This document shows positions 9,321 through 17,707 of a stretch of DNA of 62,845 nt, one piece after another. Under the pieces are notes generated by a model. The model ran no database searches. It saw nothing but the letters and a program-made list of their open reading frames with translations, and was not told the origin of the DNA. The position numbers and the translations under genes were made by a program. This DNA is from Bacillus sp. BA3. GTDB lineage: Bacteria; Bacillota; Bacilli; Bacillales; DSM-1321. The stretch covers positions 1 to 62,845 of the forward strand of contig PIZR01000014.1 in the NCBI GenBank assembly GCA_002835675.1, in the 5' to 3' direction. Positions within the stretch are counted from its first letter, which is position 1, and each line of letters opens with the position of its first letter.

Positions 9321-10010
9321 ATGTTTTATGAAGTAGTGATACCTGCAGCTGGACAAGGCAAAAGAATGAAGGCGGGCAAGAATAAACTTTTTATTGAACT
9401 ATCGGGTATCCCGATCATTGTTTATACACTGCGTGTCTTCGAAGAAGATCCTGACTGTCGGGGGATTATCCTTTCGATAAACCCGGCAGAAAAGGATTAT
9501 TTCAATCAATTGATAGCAGCGTATGGGCTTAAAAAGGTCAAGAAACTGGTCATGGGTGGCAAGGAGCGCCAACAAAGCGTGTATAATGGACTGCAACATG
9601 CAGAAGAAGACATCATCTTGGTCCATGACGGTGCCCGCCCTTTTATCAATCTTGGGCAAATCAGTGAATTGACTGCTGCCGCCTCCCTGCATGGAGGTGC
9701 CGTAATTGCAGTGCCCGTTAAGGATACGATTAAAAAAGCGGCAAACAAAGAGGTAGTGGAAACAGTGGAACGATCAAGCTTGTGGGCGGTGCAAACTCCA
9801 CAAGCTTTTCGTGTATCCATATTAAAAAGTGCGTATGAACAGGCAGAAGCTGAAGCGTTTTTAGGGACGGATGATGCAAGTTTGCTAGAGCGGATCAATG
9901 AACAGGTAGTTATTATTGAGGGCAATTATGATAATATTAAAATTACGACTCAGGAAGACCTTTATTTTGCAGAAGCGATTTTACATAAACAACAACATGG
10001 AAAAAGATGA
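9321..10010 (+). CDS. ispD: IspD, 2-C-methyl-D-erythritol 4-phosphate cytidylyltransferase
   Basis: IspD activates MEP with CTP to give CDP-ME, the third step of the non-mevalonate isoprenoid pathway. The 229-aa sequence shows the nucleotidyltransferase signature AAGQGKRM...KNK at residues 8-23, the DGARPF motif near 101, and the TPQAFR substrate-binding segment near 158. It is followed immediately by ispF, the usual pairing of these non-consecutive MEP enzymes. Confidence 0.96.
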   Translation: MFYEVVIPAAGQGKRMKAGKNKLFIELSGIPIIVYTLRVFEEDPDCRGIILSINPAEKDYFNQLIAAYGLKKVKKLVMGGKERQQSVYNGLQHAEEDIILVHDGARPFINLGQISELTAAASLHGGAVIAVPVKDTIKKAANKEVVETVERSSLWAVQTPQAFRVSILKSAYEQAEAEAFLGTDDASLLERINEQVVIIEGNYDNIKITTQEDLYFAEAILHKQQHGKR

Positions 10011-10024
10011 TTGGGGAGAATGAT

Positions 10025-10504
10025 ATGTTTAGAATAGGACAAGGATATGACGTTCATCAGCTTGTAGAGGGCAGACCTTTGATTATTGGCGGGATTACGA
10101 TTCCGTATGAGAAAGGTTTGCTAGGGCATTCTGATGCGGATGTCCTTCTGCATACTGTTGCTGATGCCTGCTTGGGTGCAATTGGTGCAGGGGATATCGG
10201 TAAGCATTTTCCGGATACCGATCCTGAATTTAAAGATGCCGATTCGGCAAAACTGCTGCAGTATATTTGGGCAATTGTAAAAAAAGAAGGATATTCCCTG
10301 GGCAATGCGGACTGTACAATCATTGCACAAAGCCCGAAAATGGCACCGTATATTGAGGAGATGCGAGGCAGGATTGCTGAACTTTTAGATACGTCGATAG
10401 ACAGAATTAATGTAAAGGCGACCACTACCGAGAAACTTGGATTTACAGGCAGGAGCGAAGGAATCGCGGCACAGGCTGTAGTCTTATTGGTTAAATCAAA
10501 CTAA
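10025..10504 (+). CDS. ispF: IspF, MECDP synthase
   Basis: IspF cyclises CDP-ME 2-phosphate to MEcPP with release of CMP. The 159-aa protein shows the zinc-binding GYDVH near residue 8, the GHSDADVLLH block near 38, and KATTTEKLGFTGR near 130. The start is ATG 10025, preceded by TTGGGGAGAATG and matching the family start MFRIGQG; an in-frame ATG at 10007 overlapping the ispD stop would add six unsupported residues. Confidence 0.96.
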   Translation: MFRIGQGYDVHQLVEGRPLIIGGITIPYEKGLLGHSDADVLLHTVADACLGAIGAGDIGKHFPDTDPEFKDADSAKLLQYIWAIVKKEGYSLGNADCTIIAQSPKMAPYIEEMRGRIAELLDTSIDRINVKATTTEKLGFTGRSEGIAAQAVVLLVKSN

Positions 10505-10594
10505 ATTCATTTTTAGGGTGGATGCCTTTATCCCAATGTATTTAAATGATAATATATACAATAGAATAGAACGACTGGGAGGTCTATATATATC

Positions 10595-12052
10595 ATGAGC
10601 AGTGATATTCGAGTTCGCTATGCACCGAGTCCGACTGGACATTTACATATTGGTAATGCACGGACTGCTTTATTTAATTATTTATATGCACGAAATAAAG
10701 GCGGGAAATTCATCATTCGTATTGAAGATACCGACCAAAAGAGAAATATTGAAGGCGGAGAGGATAGTCAGCTTAAATATTTAAAATGGCTTGGTATGGA
10801 TTGGGATGAAGGTGTTGATGTTGGCGGTGAATACGGACCATATCGTCAATCCGAAAGGAACGACCTTTATCAGGAATTGTATCAAGAGCTTTTAGATAAG
10901 GGTTTGGCATATAAATGCTATTGTACGGAAGAAGAGCTTGAAGCAGAGCGTGAAGGACAGGTCGAACGCAATGAAACGCCAAAATATTCAGGGAAGTGCA
11001 AGCATTTAACTGTGGAAGAGCAAGCGGAACTATTGGCTCAAGGAAGAAAACCGAGCATTCGCTTTGCCGTTCCGGCTGGGAAGGTCCTTACTTTCAAAGA
11101 TATGGTCAAGGATGAGGTTTCGTTTGAAACAGATGGCTTTGGTGATTTTGTTATCGTTAAAAAAGATGGCATTCCAACCTATAACTTTGCAGTGGCCGTC
11201 GATGATCATTTGATGAAGATTTCCCATGTCCTTCGCGGTGATGATCATATCTCCAATACTCCAAAACAATTGATGATTTATGAAGCTTTCGGCTGGGAAC
11301 CGCCGGTATTCGGGCATATGACGCTGATTGTAAACGAAAGCAGGAAGAAACTGAGTAAACGTGATGAGTCGATCATTCAATTCATTGAGCAATATGAAGA
11401 GCTTGGTTATGTACCTGAAGCGTTATTCAATTTCATTACATTACTAGGGTGGTCTCCGGTCGGGGAGGAAGAGATTTTCACGAAGGAAGAATTCATTAAT
11501 ATTTTCGATGCTGACCGTCTTTCTAAGTCACCTGCACTTTTCGATAAACAAAAGCTTACATGGATGAATAACCAATATGTTAAGCAATTGGACGTCAATC
11601 GTGCAGTGGAATTGTCAATGCCTCACTTAATTAAAGCCGGGAAGGTTTCAGAGACACTGACCGCCGAAGAAGAAGAGTGGGTACATGGGCTAGTTTCCCT
11701 TTTTCAAGAGCAGATGAGCTATGGAGCGGAAATAGTCGAGCTATCTGAACTGTTTTTCAAGGATGAGGTCGTGTTCGAGGAAGAAGCTAAGGAAGTGCTG
11801 GCTGAAGAACAGGTACCGGAAGTCATGAAAGCTTTCCTTCAGGAGATTGAAGGGCTTGAAGAATTTAACGCGGATGAAATCAAGAAGTCGATTAAAGCCG
11901 TACAAAAAGGCACAGGTCATAAAGGGAAAAAATTATTCATGCCGATAAGGGCTGCCGTCACGGGTCAAACACATGGTCCTGACTTGCCTAAGGCGATTTC
12001 ATTACTGGGCAAGGAAAAAATTAAACAGCGTATTCAGAGTATTTTATATTAA
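10595..12052 (+). CDS. gltX: Glutamyl-tRNA synthetase
   Basis: GltX (485 aa, class Ic) charges tRNA-Glu; in Bacillus it is known to be non-discriminating and to also make Glu-tRNA-Gln for GatCAB, and I infer the same here. The HIGH motif is PSPTGHLHIGNAR near residue 10 and the KMSKS-type loop is KKLSKRDES near 250. The C-terminal half is the anticodon-binding helical cage. GGGAGG lies upstream of the ATG. Unlike the following cysE-cysS pair, gltX has no T-box leader. Confidence 0.97.
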   Translation: MSSDIRVRYAPSPTGHLHIGNARTALFNYLYARNKGGKFIIRIEDTDQKRNIEGGEDSQLKYLKWLGMDWDEGVDVGGEYGPYRQSERNDLYQELYQELLDKGLAYKCYCTEEELEAEREGQVERNETPKYSGKCKHLTVEEQAELLAQGRKPSIRFAVPAGKVLTFKDMVKDEVSFETDGFGDFVIVKKDGIPTYNFAVAVDDHLMKISHVLRGDDHISNTPKQLMIYEAFGWEPPVFGHMTLIVNESRKKLSKRDESIIQFIEQYEELGYVPEALFNFITLLGWSPVGEEEIFTKEEFINIFDADRLSKSPALFDKQKLTWMNNQYVKQLDVNRAVELSMPHLIKAGKVSETLTAEEEEWVHGLVSLFQEQMSYGAEIVELSELFFKDEVVFEEEAKEVLAEEQVPEVMKAFLQEIEGLEEFNADEIKKSIKAVQKGTGHKGKKLFMPIRAAVTGQTHGPDLPKAISLLGKEKIKQRIQSILY

Positions 12053-12056
12053 CAAT

Positions 12057-12084
12057 TTGTCGAAAATGTAATATAGTATTTAAT
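12057..12084 (+). promoter_or_regulatory. possible promoter for the T-box/cysE operon
   Basis: TTGTCG (12057-12062) and TTTAAT (12079-12084) are 16 bp apart, just before the T-box RNA. The -10 match is modest. Confidence 0.4.
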
Positions 12085-12094
12085 AATCTTACAA

Positions 12095-12366
12095 AAGAAC
12101 GCGTAGATGGGGAGAAGTAAGTAAACGAAGCTTTTTAGAGAGAACCATAACCTGCTGAAAGTGGTTCAAGCCTCTCGTTTTCTGAAATGCACCCTTGAGT
12201 CCTTTGCTGAACTAACTTATAGTAGGCACAGGCGGAATTTCCTCCGTTACAGGGATTAAAGTTGGGGATGAAAAAACAGGAAAAAGCTTTATCTGGTTTT
12301 TACATTCCAAACAGAGTGGAACCGCGCTTCAAGCGTCTCTGTCTATTTGGACAGAGACGCTTTTTT
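12095..12366 (+). promoter_or_regulatory. T-box riboswitch, cysteine specifier, upstream of cysE-cysS
   Basis: A leader of about 270 nt carries the T-box core AGAGTGGAACCGCGC at 12313-12327. A strong terminator follows: GCGTCTCTGTC (12333-12343) pairs with GACAGAGACGC and is followed by TTTTTT. Upstream, stem I includes TGAAATGCACCC with TGC at 12188-12190, the natural specifier codon for tRNA-Cys. This fits the downstream cysE and cysS. Uncharged tRNA-Cys should stabilise the antiterminator and allow transcription. Confidence 0.92.
12333..12366 (+). terminator. regulatory terminator of the Cys T-box
   Basis: This is an 11-bp perfect stem with loop TATTTG and a run of six T. It competes with the T-box antiterminator formed from 12313-12327. 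Confidence 0.9.
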
Positions 12367-12428
12367 ATATGCTTTAAAAGCTTCAAAAGGGGATGTTGGA
12401 AAAGGACGGAACATAGGGGGGAATCATT

Positions 12429-13079
12429 TTGTTAAAGATGTTTAAAGAGGATATCGAAGTGGTTTTTGATCAAGATCCTGCTGCGCGCAGCTATTTGGAA
12501 GTCATATTGACGTATGCGGGTTTACATGCAATTTGGAGTCATAGGATGGCTCACGCACTATTCAAGAAGAAATTCTTTTTCCTGGCAAGAAGTATATCTC
12601 AAATCAGTCGGTTTTTTACCGGAATTGAAATTCATCCAGGGGCTACGATTGGCCGTCGTTTCTTCATTGACCATGGAATGGGGATCGTCATTGGCGAAAC
12701 TTGTGAAATTGGCGACAATGTATCTGTCTTTCAAGGTGTAACCCTTGGGGGAACAGGAAAGGAAAAGGGAAAACGTCATCCTACGATAAAGGATAATGTC
12801 CTGATTGCTACAGGAGCAAAAGTGCTTGGTTCCATCACTGTTGGGGAAAACTCAAAAATCGGTGCAGGATCGGTTGTTTTAAAGGAAGTGCCACCTAATT
12901 CTACAGTGGTGGGCATTCCAGGTAAAGTGGTCATTCAAGATGGTATCAAAATCAACAAAGACCTAAATCATTGTGATCTTCCTGATCCAATCGCTGATCG
13001 CTTTAAGGAATTGGATAGTGAACTCAGGGCCTTAAGAGAGAAGCTGGCTGAACAGAAGCAGGAAGAAAGGAGTCTATAA
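12429..13079 (+). CDS. cysE: Serine O-acetyltransferase
   Basis: CysE acetylates serine with acetyl-CoA, the committed step of cysteine synthesis. The 216-aa protein has an N-terminal helical region (FDQDPAARSYLEV) and a left-handed beta-helix of hexapeptide repeats, including IHPGATIG, the catalytic DHGMGIVIGET block near 76, and GGTGKEKGKRHP. TTG at 12429 is chosen because AGGGGGGAA lies 6 nt before it; ATG 12438 is the alternative. Placement behind a Cys T-box couples its expression to tRNA-Cys charging. Confidence 0.95.
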   Translation: MLKMFKEDIEVVFDQDPAARSYLEVILTYAGLHAIWSHRMAHALFKKKFFFLARSISQISRFFTGIEIHPGATIGRRFFIDHGMGIVIGETCEIGDNVSVFQGVTLGGTGKEKGKRHPTIKDNVLIATGAKVLGSITVGENSKIGAGSVVLKEVPPNSTVVGIPGKVVIQDGIKINKDLNHCDLPDPIADRFKELDSELRALREKLAEQKQEERSL

Positions 13080-13080
13080 T

Positions 13081-14478
13081 ATGGCGATTAAAATATATAA
13101 CACAGCAACAAGAAAAAAGGAAACCTTCGTCCCGATTGAAGAGGGAAAGGTGAAGATGTATGTATGCGGGCCCACTGTCTATAATTACATTCATATAGGT
13201 AATGCAAGACCGGCAATCGTATTTGATACCGTTCGTAGGTATTTGGATTACCGTGGATATGATGTGCAATTCGTTTCGAACTTTACGGATGTGGATGATA
13301 AGCTGATTCGCGCGGCAAAAGAATTGGGTGAAGATGTCCCGACCATCTCAGAGCGTTTCATCAAGGCTTATTTTGAAGACGTGTCGGCATTGGGCTGCAA
13401 AAAAGCGGATGCTCACCCAACCGTAATGGAGAACATGGATGCAATAATTGAATTCATTTCGGCATTAATTGAGAAAGGATTCGCTTATGAATCTGAAGGG
13501 GATGTGTATTACCGCACTCGTAAGTTTGAGGGATATGGAAAGCTTTCACATCAGTCCATCGATGAGCTGCGAGTGGGGGCCCGTATTGAAATAGGGGAGA
13601 AAAAACAAGATGCCCTTGATTTTGCCCTTTGGAAAACGGCCAAGGATGATGAAATATCTTGGGAGAGCCCATGGGGTAAGGGGCGTCCTGGCTGGCATAT
13701 CGAATGCTCCGCAATGGTCAAAAAGTATTTGGGCGATACGATCGATATTCATGCAGGGGGTCAAGATCTGGCTTTTCCGCATCATGAAAATGAAATTGCA
13801 CAATCCGAAGCATTGACGGGTAAGACCTTTGCGAATTATTGGATGCATAATGGGTATATAAATATTGAGAATGAAAAAATGTCTAAGTCCTTAGGCAATT
13901 TCGTCCTTGTGCATGACATCATACAGAAGCATGATCCACAAGTGTTACGCTTCTTCATGTTATCTGTACATTACCGTCATCCCATCAATTATAGCGAAGA
14001 AGTGCTTGAAAATGTAAAAGCGTCCCTAGAACGCTTAAGGACATCTTATCAAAACTTAAAGCATCGCCTTCAAGTAAGTGATGGATTGACTGAGAATAAT
14101 GATGTTTGGTTGGAGAAGCTTAATGAATTACATGAACAATTCATTAAGGAAATGGACGATGATTTCAACACAGCTAATGCGATATCCATGCTCTTTGAAC
14201 TATCTAAACAGGCGAATTATTACTTGATGGAGAAAAACACAGACAAGGAAGTGATTAATGCTTTCCTTGATAAATTCAACATCTTATTTTCTGTCCTCGG
14301 TTTATCCCTTGAAGAAGAGGGGCTTTTGGATGAAGAAATTGAAGGGTTGATACAGCAGAGAATTCAAGCGCGGAAAGACCGCAATTTTGGGTTATCTGAT
14401 GAAATTCGTGATCGCTTGAAAAACATGAATATCATATTAGAGGATACCCCTCAAGGTACAAGATGGAAAAGAGGGTAA
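13081..14478 (+). CDS. cysS: Cysteinyl-tRNA synthetase
   Basis: CysS (465 aa, class Ia) charges tRNA-Cys. The zinc-site cysteine and the HIGH motif appear in YVCGPTVYNYIHIGNARP near residue 26. The further zinc ligands are in IECSAM and FPHHENE (about 208 and 232), and KMSKSLGN is near 265. The C-terminal DALR-type helical domain binds the anticodon stem. It starts one base after the cysE stop and shares the T-box leader. Confidence 0.97.
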   Translation: MAIKIYNTATRKKETFVPIEEGKVKMYVCGPTVYNYIHIGNARPAIVFDTVRRYLDYRGYDVQFVSNFTDVDDKLIRAAKELGEDVPTISERFIKAYFEDVSALGCKKADAHPTVMENMDAIIEFISALIEKGFAYESEGDVYYRTRKFEGYGKLSHQSIDELRVGARIEIGEKKQDALDFALWKTAKDDEISWESPWGKGRPGWHIECSAMVKKYLGDTIDIHAGGQDLAFPHHENEIAQSEALTGKTFANYWMHNGYINIENEKMSKSLGNFVLVHDIIQKHDPQVLRFFMLSVHYRHPINYSEEVLENVKASLERLRTSYQNLKHRLQVSDGLTENNDVWLEKLNELHEQFIKEMDDDFNTANAISMLFELSKQANYYLMEKNTDKEVINAFLDKFNILFSVLGLSLEEEGLLDEEIEGLIQQRIQARKDRNFGLSDEIRDRLKNMNIILEDTPQGTRWKRG

Positions 14479-14481
14479 TTA

Positions 14482-14904
14482 ATGCTTCATTACGATAGTA
14501 AGGTAGATGCAAAAATGCTGAACAGTCTTGCTTTAGCATATATAGGTGATGCCGTATACGAAACGTATATACGGCATCACCTCATTCAAAAAGGATCGGT
14601 CAAGCCAAATCTACTTCACAAAAAGGCTACATCTTTTGTAGCGGCTAAAGCACAAAATAAAGTCATCCACTTTTTCCTGGAGTCAGGTTGGTTATCGGAA
14701 GAGGAATCCGCAGTCGTTAGGCGCGGCCGAAATGCAAAATCCGGTACGGTACCGAAGAATACAGATGTGCAAACGTATCGCTACAGTACAGCCTTCGAGG
14801 CACTTATGGGATTTTTGTATTTATCCGGCCGAATAGAAAGAATGGAAGAACTCATCAAAAAATCCATTGAATACATTGAAGAAGAAAAGGGGAGTAACCC
14901 ATGA
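14482..14904 (+). CDS. mrnC: Mini-ribonuclease III
   Basis: MrnC (140 aa) is a stand-alone RNase III catalytic domain that matures 23S rRNA ends in B. subtilis by cutting a double-stranded precursor stem. The RNase III signature is LALAYIGDAVYETYIRHHL near residues 14-32, and the second acidic helix is STAFEALMGFLYL near 98. It lacks a dsRNA-binding domain, as is normal for the family. It ends with a 4-nt overlap with rlmB. Oddly, the codons for GDAVYETYIRHHL contain a perfect 15-bp inverted repeat (14544-14582). Confidence 0.95.
   Translation: MLHYDSKVDAKMLNSLALAYIGDAVYETYIRHHLIQKGSVKPNLLHKKATSFVAAKAQNKVIHFFLESGWLSEEESAVVRRGRNAKSGTVPKNTDVQTYRYSTAFEALMGFLYLSGRIERMEELIKKSIEYIEEEKGSNP
14544..14582 (+). 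repeat. perfect 15-bp inverted repeat within mrnC
   Basis: AGGTGATGCCGTATA (14544-14558) is the exact reverse complement of TATACGGCATCACCT (14568-14582). The 9-nt loop could add two further C-G pairs. In RNA this would be a long, nearly uninterrupted duplex inside the message for a dsRNA-specific nuclease. Confidence 0.9.
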
Positions 14905-15644
14905 GTGAAGAATATATCATTGGCAGAAACCCCGTATTGGAAGCTCTTCGCTCCGAACGGGATATTAATAAAATTTGGATAGCCGAAGGCTCGCAAAAAG
15001 GCTCGATGCAGCCACTCATCGGTCTGGCGAAGGAAAAGAAGGTATTCGTGCAAATTGTACCGAAGAAAAAAATTGACCAAATGGCTGAAGGCATCCATCA
15101 AGGCGTTATCGCACAAGTGGCTGCATATGAATATGTGGAACTGGATGATTTATTCGCAAAAGCGGCTGAACGGGACGAAGCACCTTTTTTCATGATTCTT
15201 GATGAAGTTGAAGATCCGCATAATTTAGGGTCGATCATGAGGACGGCTGATGCTGTCGGTGCCCATGGAATCATCATTCCAAAAAGGAGAGCTGTGGGCT
15301 TGACGGCAACAGTGGCAAAAGCCTCGACGGGTGCAATTGAATATATTCCGGTAGCTCGCGTTACAAATTTGGCGAGAGCGGTGGAAGAGTTGAAAGAGCG
15401 CGGGGTATGGATAGTCGGTACCGATGCGAAAGGCAGCGATGATTACCGTAACATGGATGGAAAGATGCCTATCGGACTTGTTATCGGCAGCGAAGGAAAA
15501 GGCATGGCACGATTAATGAAGGATAAATGTGATTTTCTCATCCGTCTCCCTATGGCAGGTCAAGTAACTTCGTTAAATGCATCGGTAGCAGCCGGTTTAT
15601 TGATGTATGAGGTTTATAGAAAAAGAAATCCCCTAGGGCAATGA
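14901..15644 (+). CDS. rlmB: RlmB-type 23S rRNA (Gm2251) 2'-O-methyltransferase (YacO)
   Basis: This SpoU-family (SPOUT) enzyme is predicted to methylate the ribose of the P-loop guanosine in 23S rRNA. The N-terminal substrate-binding domain is about residues 1-75 (IIGRNPVLEALR). The catalytic knot carries the three family motifs NLGSIMRTADA near 108, GLVIGSEGKGM near 192, and LNASVAAGLLMYE near 223. It overlaps mrnC by 4 nt, so two 23S-acting enzymes are translationally coupled. Confidence 0.93.
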   Translation: MSEEYIIGRNPVLEALRSERDINKIWIAEGSQKGSMQPLIGLAKEKKVFVQIVPKKKIDQMAEGIHQGVIAQVAAYEYVELDDLFAKAAERDEAPFFMILDEVEDPHNLGSIMRTADAVGAHGIIIPKRRAVGLTATVAKASTGAIEYIPVARVTNLARAVEELKERGVWIVGTDAKGSDDYRNMDGKMPIGLVIGSEGKGMARLMKDKCDFLIRLPMAGQVTSLNASVAAGLLMYEVYRKRNPLGQ

Positions 15645-15648
15645 TGAA

Positions 15649-16158
15649 ATGAATATTCTGTTGGTGGACGGTTATAACATTATTGGAGCTTGGCCGGAAC
15701 TGAGAGAATTAAAGGAACGGGATCTTGCTGCTGCAAGGGACCGGTTGATAGAAATGATGGCGGAATATCAAGCATTTACCGGATACCGTGTAATTGTCGT
15801 ATTTGACGCTCAATATGTTCAGGGAATTGCCCGCATATTCAAAAATCACAAAGTTGACGTAATTTTTACAAAAGAAAATGAAACTGCGGATGAAAGAATT
15901 GAAAAGATGGCCATTGAACTGAATAATGTCAAAACACAAATTCAAGTGGCAACCTCGGACTTCACGGAACAGTGGGTGATCTTCGGCCAAGGGGCCCTAA
16001 GGAAATCCGCTCGTGAACTGCTTATTGAAATGGAAGAAATTCAAGGCGAAATCAAGAAAGATGTAAGAAAAACAACGACGATAAGACCCGTGGCTAAAAT
16101 TCCTTTAAGTGAAGAAGTGGCAGAAATTTTCGAAAAATGGCGCCGGGGTAAAATATGA
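15649..16158 (+). CDS. rae1: Rae1 (YacP), ribosome A-site mRNA endonuclease
   Basis: This 169-aa NYN/PIN-type nuclease corresponds to B. subtilis Rae1, which cleaves certain mRNAs in the ribosomal A site in a translation-dependent way. The PIN active-site start is ILLVDGYNIIGAWPEL at residues 3-18, and a further acidic patch is in VIFTKENETADERIEK near 83 and ATSDFTEQW near 106. It begins 4 nt after rlmB, completing a cysE-to-rae1 operon. Confidence 0.93.
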   Translation: MNILLVDGYNIIGAWPELRELKERDLAAARDRLIEMMAEYQAFTGYRVIVVFDAQYVQGIARIFKNHKVDVIFTKENETADERIEKMAIELNNVKTQIQVATSDFTEQWVIFGQGALRKSARELLIEMEEIQGEIKKDVRKTTTIRPVAKIPLSEEVAEIFEKWRRGKI

Positions 16159-16162
16159 ACCA

Positions 16163-16192
16163 TTGACGGGTAAATTTTACCTGCTGTATAAT
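16163..16192 (+). promoter_or_regulatory. sigma-A promoter of sigH
   Basis: TTGACG (16163-16168) and TATAAT (16187-16192) are 18 bp apart, starting just after the rae1 stop codon. In B. subtilis this sigH promoter is repressed by AbrB; an AbrB site cannot be read from sequence. Confidence 0.75.
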
Positions 16193-16225
16193 ATTTCTAT
16201 CTGAGTCAGGTCAGGGGGATATAAT

Positions 16226-16876
16226 GTGGGTCTCAAATTCGGAATGAAGCTGAACGAAAAGTATCTGCAGTTTGAGGATGATGAATTGATAGGGTTGGTG
16301 CACACTGGAGACAGTGAAGCGCTGGATTATTTGATCCAAAAGTATCGTAATTTTGTAAGAGCTAAGGCAAGGACTTATTTCTTGATTGGTGCCGATAAGG
16401 AAGACATCGTGCAAGAAGGTATGATTGGTTTATATAAAGCCGTCCGTGATTTTAAAGGGGATAAGTTATCTTCTTTTAAAGCATTTGCAGAACTATGCAT
16501 TACAAGGCAGATCATTACAGCTATCAAAACAGCAACACGTCAAAAACATATTCCGCTCAATTCCTATGTTTCCCTGGACAAGCCCATTTACGATGAGGAA
16601 TCGGATCGAACTCTAATGGATATTATATCGGGTACGAAAGTTTTGGACCCGGAAGAACTGATCATCAACCAAGAAGAGTTTGACGATATCGAATTAAAGA
16701 TGGCCGAGCTCCTGAGTGATCTTGAGAGAAAAGTGTTAGCTCTTTACCTGGATGGACAAACCTACCAAGAAATTTCGGAAGAGTTGAACCGGCATGTTAA
16801 GTCAATCGACAACGCCCTTCAGCGGGTGAAAAGAAAGCTCGAGCGCTATCTGGAAGTAAGGGAAATCAGTTTATAA
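16226..16876 (+). CDS. sigH: RNA polymerase sigma-H factor
   Basis: SigH (216 aa) directs transcription at the onset of sporulation, including genes of the phosphorelay. Region 2 is well preserved (KYRNFVRAKARTYFLIGADK, then EDIVQEGMIGLYKAVRDF), and region 4 has the helix-turn-helix YQEISEELNRHVKSIDNALQ near 182. The start is taken as GTG 16226 behind AGGGGGAT; the overlapping ATG at 16224 is in another frame, and ATG 16244 is an alternative. It has its own promoter. Confidence 0.95.
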   Translation: MGLKFGMKLNEKYLQFEDDELIGLVHTGDSEALDYLIQKYRNFVRAKARTYFLIGADKEDIVQEGMIGLYKAVRDFKGDKLSSFKAFAELCITRQIITAIKTATRQKHIPLNSYVSLDKPIYDEESDRTLMDIISGTKVLDPEELIINQEEFDDIELKMAELLSDLERKVLALYLDGQTYQEISEELNRHVKSIDNALQRVKRKLERYLEVREISL

Positions 16877-17014
16877 TCCCTCCGCTTTTTCCGCTTAATT
16901 TCATCTGTCCCTTCTCCACATGGAAGTTTATTATTCACAAAGATTTTTAATGGTTGGCAAGTAAACCGATATTCTGATTTCCGGTGTCCATAATCGTCGA
17001 AACCTGCTTTGATA

Positions 17015-17043
17015 TTGACAATAAAAAACAGCCGTGATAAGGT
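17015..17043 (+). promoter_or_regulatory. promoter of rpmGB-secE(-nusG)
   Basis: TTGACA (17015-17020), a 17-bp spacer, then TAAGGT (17038-17043), preceded by an extended -10 TGA. Confidence 0.65.
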
Positions 17044-17077
17044 TTTATGGATATAGTAGATAGGATAGGTGTATCTA

Positions 17078-17227
17078 ATGCGAAAAAAAATAGTTCTTGC
17101 CTGCACTGATTGCGGTACAAGGAATTATAGTTATGAGAGCAAACAATCGACAAGCGGCGAACGACTGGAAATCAAGAAATTTTGCAGTACGTGCAACTCA
17201 CACTCGATTCATAAAGAAACGAAATAA
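17078..17227 (+). CDS. rpmGB: 50S ribosomal protein L33 (zinc-binding type)
   Basis: This is a 49-aa L33 beginning MRKKIVLACTDCGTRNYS. It has CTDC near residue 9 and CSTC near 36, so it is the zinc-binding (C+) form. The position between sigH and secE is that of rpmGB in B. subtilis. The ribosome binding site is weak (GGATAGGTG). It is a small gene that is easy to miss. Confidence 0.93.
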   Translation: MRKKIVLACTDCGTRNYSYESKQSTSGERLEIKKFCSTCNSHSIHKETK

Positions 17228-17277
17228 CCGTTTTATAAATAGATTGACAGAAGCTTCTAATGCTTGGAGGTACATTC

Positions 17278-17460
17278 ATGAAACGTTTTACCGAATTTTT
17301 CAGCGGAGTCGCTCGCGAAATGCAAAAGGTAAGCTGGCCGAAACGCAAGGAGCTTACCAAATATACAATCGTGGTGGTAACGACTGTAGTATTTATGGCT
17401 TTATTCTTTACAGTGGTGGATTTGGGCATTTCCGAATTAATTCGCTTAGTTATTGAATAA
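17278..17460 (+). CDS. secE: SecE, preprotein translocase subunit
   Basis: SecE (60 aa) clamps SecY in the membrane translocon. Residues 1-30 are basic and amphipathic (FFSGVAREMQKVSWPKRKEL, the conserved cytoplasmic helix), followed by one transmembrane segment at about 31-54. ATG 17278 follows TTGGAGG; an upstream in-frame start at 17260 lacks support. The gene order secE-nusG is nearly universal in bacteria. Confidence 0.95.
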   Translation: MKRFTEFFSGVAREMQKVSWPKRKELTKYTIVVVTTVVFMALFFTVVDLGISELIRLVIE

Positions 17461-17511
17461 GAGATTCGAAAATAAGGTATAATAGTGATAGAATAATATG
17501 TGTCAGCAGAA

Positions 17512-17532
17512 AAGCCCGGAAACGGGTTTTTT
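17512..17532 (+). terminator. weak hairpin with T-tract between secE and nusG
   Basis: AAGCCCG pairs with CGGGTTT around a GAAA tetraloop and runs into T residues (17512-17532). It may be a partial terminator or attenuator after secE. A TATAAT at 17478-17483 with a poorly spaced TTGAAT suggests a possible weak promoter just before it. Confidence 0.5.
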
Positions 17533-17707
17533 AATTTGTCTTTTTTAGTAAGTTCAAAATCGAGCACTGCTGTAATATGTTCATCACAATATATTCTAGT
17601 TAAGTCGGAATGACGCCGTATGGTTTTTTGGCTAAAACGTTCAAAGATAAAGATTAATAAAGAAAATGATTGATTGCAGGGAGGGAAGGACGTTAAAGTC
17701 CTAACAC

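Noticed and set aside
17097..17456. 119-codon frame across rpmGB and secE
   Set aside because: It runs in another frame through two recognised small genes and has no family features.
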